Shown piece by piece: positions 13,762 through 15,321 of a stretch of DNA of 15,321 bases. Below the pieces are notes generated by a model, which had not been told where the DNA came from, did not search any database, and saw only the letters and a list, made by a program, of their open reading frames with translations. The position numbers and the translations under genes were made by a program. The DNA comes from Clostridiales bacterium (GTDB lineage Bacteria > Bacillota > Clostridia > Peptostreptococcales > Anaerovoracaceae), in the NCBI GenBank assembly GCA_009778945.1, contig WRFF01000022.1, forward strand, positions 1 to 15,321. The letters run 5' to 3'. Each line of letters begins with the position of its first letter. Positions within the stretch are counted from its first letter, which is position 1.

Positions 13762-14568
13762 ATGGCAAACGACAACGACAATGGCAGACAGCCCGGATTT
13801 GTAAAGAAACATCTTCCCATTATCATCACCGTCGGGCTCGCGGCCGGTTTTCTCTCGGGATTTTTCGGGATAGGCGGCGGCAGCGTTATTGTCCCCGCGC
13901 TGGTGGCGATCGGCTTCAGCCAGCGGAACGCCGCCGCGACTTCGCTCATCGCAATCCTTCCCGCCGCCGTAGCAGGCGTCTTTTCCTATATAAGCAGCGG
14001 AAATATCGATTGGCCGGCGGCTGTCGCCATCGCTGTGGGTTCCGTGATCGGGGCGCAATTCGGCGCCATATTGCTCGCAAAGCTCCCGGAAGCGGTGCTC
14101 CGGTGGGGTTTCGCTGCTTTTATGATCGTTATGGCCATTGCGCAATTCACCCTGACTCCAAACCGCGGCGCCGAAGTCGCGCTCGGCCCTTCCAACATCG
14201 CTTTTCTATTTTTCTTAGGCATAGCCACGGGCGTTCTCGCGGGTATCTTCGGCATCGGCGGCGGGTTCATCGTGGTTACGGGCTATACGTTTCTGCTCGG
14301 CGGCTCCGACGTTACCGCGCGGGGCACGTCTCTTTTGATGATGATCCCTACGACGTTTTCCGGTACGATCCGCAATATGAAAAACAAGCTTACGGACGTA
14401 CGCACCGGTCTTGTTATCGGGCTTATCGCCGCCGCCATGACACCGTTCGGGAAGATGGCCATGACGAACCTTTCGCCCAAAACGGACGCGACCCTCGTTG
14501 GCGTATTTCTCTGCGCGCTCGTCATCCGATCCGTGTATACAGCGATCAAATATAGAAAAAACGCTTGA
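13762..14568 (+). CDS. TauE/SafE family membrane transporter (sulfite/anion exporter type)
   Basis: This 268-residue, very hydrophobic protein has about eight membrane segments and the two-fold internal repeat of TauE/SafE proteins: SGFFGIGGGSVIVPAL (about 32-47) and AGIFGIGGGFIVVTGY (about 159-174). Each half begins with the same FGIGGG re-entrant motif. Family members are proposed exporters of sulfite, sulfoacetate or other organic anions; specificity cannot be read here. The N-terminus is short and hydrophilic (MANDNDNGRQ). It is divergent from the dehydratase operon with only 60 bp between the start codons, so shared regulation is possible. The start codon lies 6 nt after an extended -10. 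No strong terminator is visible after the stop. Confidence 0.9.
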   Translation: MANDNDNGRQPGFVKKHLPIIITVGLAAGFLSGFFGIGGGSVIVPALVAIGFSQRNAAATSLIAILPAAVAGVFSYISSGNIDWPAAVAIAVGSVIGAQFGAILLAKLPEAVLRWGFAAFMIVMAIAQFTLTPNRGAEVALGPSNIAFLFFLGIATGVLAGIFGIGGGFIVVTGYTFLLGGSDVTARGTSLLMMIPTTFSGTIRNMKNKLTDVRTGLVIGLIAAAMTPFGKMAMTNLSPKTDATLVGVFLCALVIRSVYTAIKYRKNA

Positions 14569-14673
14569 TTTTTTGCTTGATTATCGTCTATTTCCCCGTA
14601 TGTACTGCAAGGGGCGCATTCAAATTTTCGAGTTTCGTTAAAGTTTTTATTTTGTAATCTTTCACCAATCCCC

Positions 14674-14701
14674 TTGAAATAATCCCCCTATCTGATATTA
14701 T
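14674..14701 (+). promoter_or_regulatory. Promoter for the zinc-ribbon gene leader
   Basis: TTGAAA (14674-14679) and TATTAT (14696-14701) are 16 bp apart, and TGA directly before TATTAT makes an extended -10. The predicted start near 14708 gives an untranslated leader of about 140 nt, unlike the near-leaderless genes elsewhere in the window. Confidence 0.6.
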
Positions 14702-14707
14702 AGATAA

Positions 14708-14847
14708 ACTACTCTCGAACAGGAAAGTGTTTCCATTTTTGAGGGGCATCTACACAAGGCGGCTCCGGCGCTGTTTGCCGGTTCGGTCGGGGGGGAAACG
14801 CTGATCAAAAAGAATCCGTGTTTCCAATGAAGAAAGGAAACCAGAAC
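14708..14847 (+). promoter_or_regulatory. Candidate structured leader with alternative pairings that can hide the ribosome site
   Basis: The leader contains alternating complementary blocks: GGAAA (14722-14726), GTGTTTCC (14727-14734), GGAAAC (14794-14799), GTGTTTCC (14818-14825), and GGAAAC (14836-14841), which overlaps the Shine-Dalgarno. The last two form a 6-bp hairpin with a 10-nt loop that would sequester the ribosome site. Pairing of 14794-14799 with 14820-14825 would release it, and pairing of 14729-14734 with 14794-14799 would restore the block. CCGGC/GCCGG (about 14765-14781) forms a further hairpin in the middle. The sequence does not match a riboswitch class I recognise, so ligand or protein control is inference. 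Confidence 0.4.
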
Positions 14848-15030
14848 ATGTCGAACAATACTCAAATGAATAAACCTATTCTGTTTTACGACGAAAAAGA
14901 AGCCGTACAAAAAATCCATTCGGATATCCCCGCAGCGCGCTGCGCAATCTGTGAAAAGCGCACCGGAGCCATCCATTTCAAAGGGCAAGCAATCTGCAGA
15001 AACTGTCTGCAGGAACTTCGGGGGTTCTAA
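14848..15030 (+). CDS. Small zinc-ribbon protein (60 residues)
   Basis: A 60-residue protein with two CxxC knuckles, C32/C35 (RCAICEK) and C50/C53 (AICRNCLQEL), spaced to bind one zinc ion as a treble-clef or ribbon finger. The N-terminal half is polar, without a signal peptide or membrane segment. It is not assignable to a named family. ATG 14848 is chosen because AAAGGA lies 9 nt upstream; a GTG 10 codons earlier has no ribosome site and falls inside the leader's repeat. Small proteins of this kind act as RNA, DNA or protein adaptors, but no function is claimed. It converges with ispE, 33 nt apart. Confidence 0.7.
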   Translation: MSNNTQMNKPILFYDEKEAVQKIHSDIPAARCAICEKRTGAIHFKGQAICRNCLQELRGF

Positions 15031-15063
15031 TACAGCAGCTTTTCACAGCCCGGCGGAAAGGTG

Positions 15064-15321
15064 TCATAAAGTTTCCGTGAGGAGCACGAACATTTCGGGG
15101 AAAGCTTCGCGCGCACGCGCCTCAGCAGCTTCGGCCACGGCACGGTTTTGAAAACATGCAAATACGGTCGGCCCGCTGCCGCTCATCAGAACGCTGCCTG
15201 AAGATTCACAGATCTCCCGCATCCGCTCGAAAATTTCGGCGACGATTGGGTAACGCGCGGCCGTCACCGGCTGCAGATCGTTGCGAAAGCCCGCGGGGCA
15301 CTGGCCGGAAACGGGCGAAGC
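15064..15321 (-). CDS. ispE: 4-diphosphocytidyl-2-C-methyl-D-erythritol kinase IspE, C-terminal part (runs off window)
   Basis: The 85 visible residues match the end of IspE, a GHMP kinase of the MEP isoprenoid pathway that phosphorylates the 2-hydroxyl of CDP-methylerythritol. The hallmarks are FRNDLQPVTAARYPIVAEI, where the family has NDLE...YP, and LMSGSGPTVFACF, the GHMP C-terminal glycine-rich motif. The IspE-specific NDL...YP pattern makes it more likely than other GHMP kinases. The frame is open to the window edge; the ATP-binding N-terminal domain lies outside. Confidence 0.88.
   Translation of the reverse strand, partial: ASPVSGQCPAGFRNDLQPVTAARYPIVAEIFERMREICESSGSVLMSGSGPTVFACFQNRAVAEAAEARAREAFPEMFVLLTETL

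Noticed and set aside
14569..14673. Terminator after the TauE/SafE gene
   Set aside because: T-rich stretches and a 4-bp CCCC/GGGG pairing occur, but no stable hairpin directly precedes a T-run.
14818..14847. Earlier GTG start for the zinc-ribbon protein
   Set aside because: It has no ribosome site, lies within the repeated GTGTTTCCA block, and AAAGGA is placed for ATG 14848.
1..15321. Mobile element, prophage, CRISPR array or tRNA
   Set aside because: No transposase, integrase, regularly spaced repeats or cloverleaf was seen on either strand; the only long repeat is the M23 gene pair.

Overview
The window looks like chromosome from an anaerobic, Gram-positive-type bacterium of fairly high GC, most likely a clostridial Bacillota; the genus cannot be read from the sequence. 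Reasons: an FtsEX module followed by secreted coiled-coil M23 hydrolases, oxygen-sensitive 2-hydroxyacyl-CoA dehydratase chemistry, CvpA, the MEP-pathway kinase IspE, and no outer-membrane genes. No tRNA, rRNA, CRISPR, transposase or phage gene is visible.

Region 1 (1-4317, minus strand) is one tightly packed unit: ftsE, ftsX, two tandem paralogous M23 peptidases, then the 5' end of recJ. Junctions overlap or are only a few bases long, so translational coupling is likely. FtsEX is expected to regulate the secreted hydrolases across the membrane during septation or elongation.

Region 2 (4318-7559, plus strand) starts with a consensus promoter placed almost on the start codon of a MinD/ParA-like protein that has lost both P-loop lysines. 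After a 136-bp spacer holding two inverted repeats come a dihydropyrimidinase/hydantoinase and a catalytic-domain-only M24 peptidase, probably cotranscribed.

Region 3 (7546-10621, minus strand) holds cvpA and a long-chain acyl-CoA synthetase. The 448-bp gap upstream of the synthetase contains a palindromic repeat also found upstream of the dihydropyrimidinase, a strong intrinsic-terminator hairpin, and a second, related hairpin. Together the two hairpins look like a small RNA or a leader with C/U-rich, anti-Shine-Dalgarno loops.

Region 4 (10622-13701, minus strand) is a two-gene 2-hydroxyacyl-CoA dehydratase-type system. One gene encodes a dehydratase subunit; the other fuses a second dehydratase-type subunit to the ATP-dependent iron-sulfur activator.

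Region 5 (13702-15321): the dehydratase operon and a divergent TauE/SafE transporter are separated by 60 bp. Each has an extended -10 element only 6-7 nt from its start codon, which implies leaderless mRNAs. Then comes a probable regulated leader (about 140 nt, alternating complementary segments, sequesterable ribosome binding site) in front of a 60-residue zinc-ribbon protein. The window ends in the 3' part of ispE on the minus strand.

The best candidates for something undescribed are the small RNA/leader at 10335-10475, the switch-like leader at 14708-14847, the leaderless promoter pattern, and the dehydratase-activator fusion.
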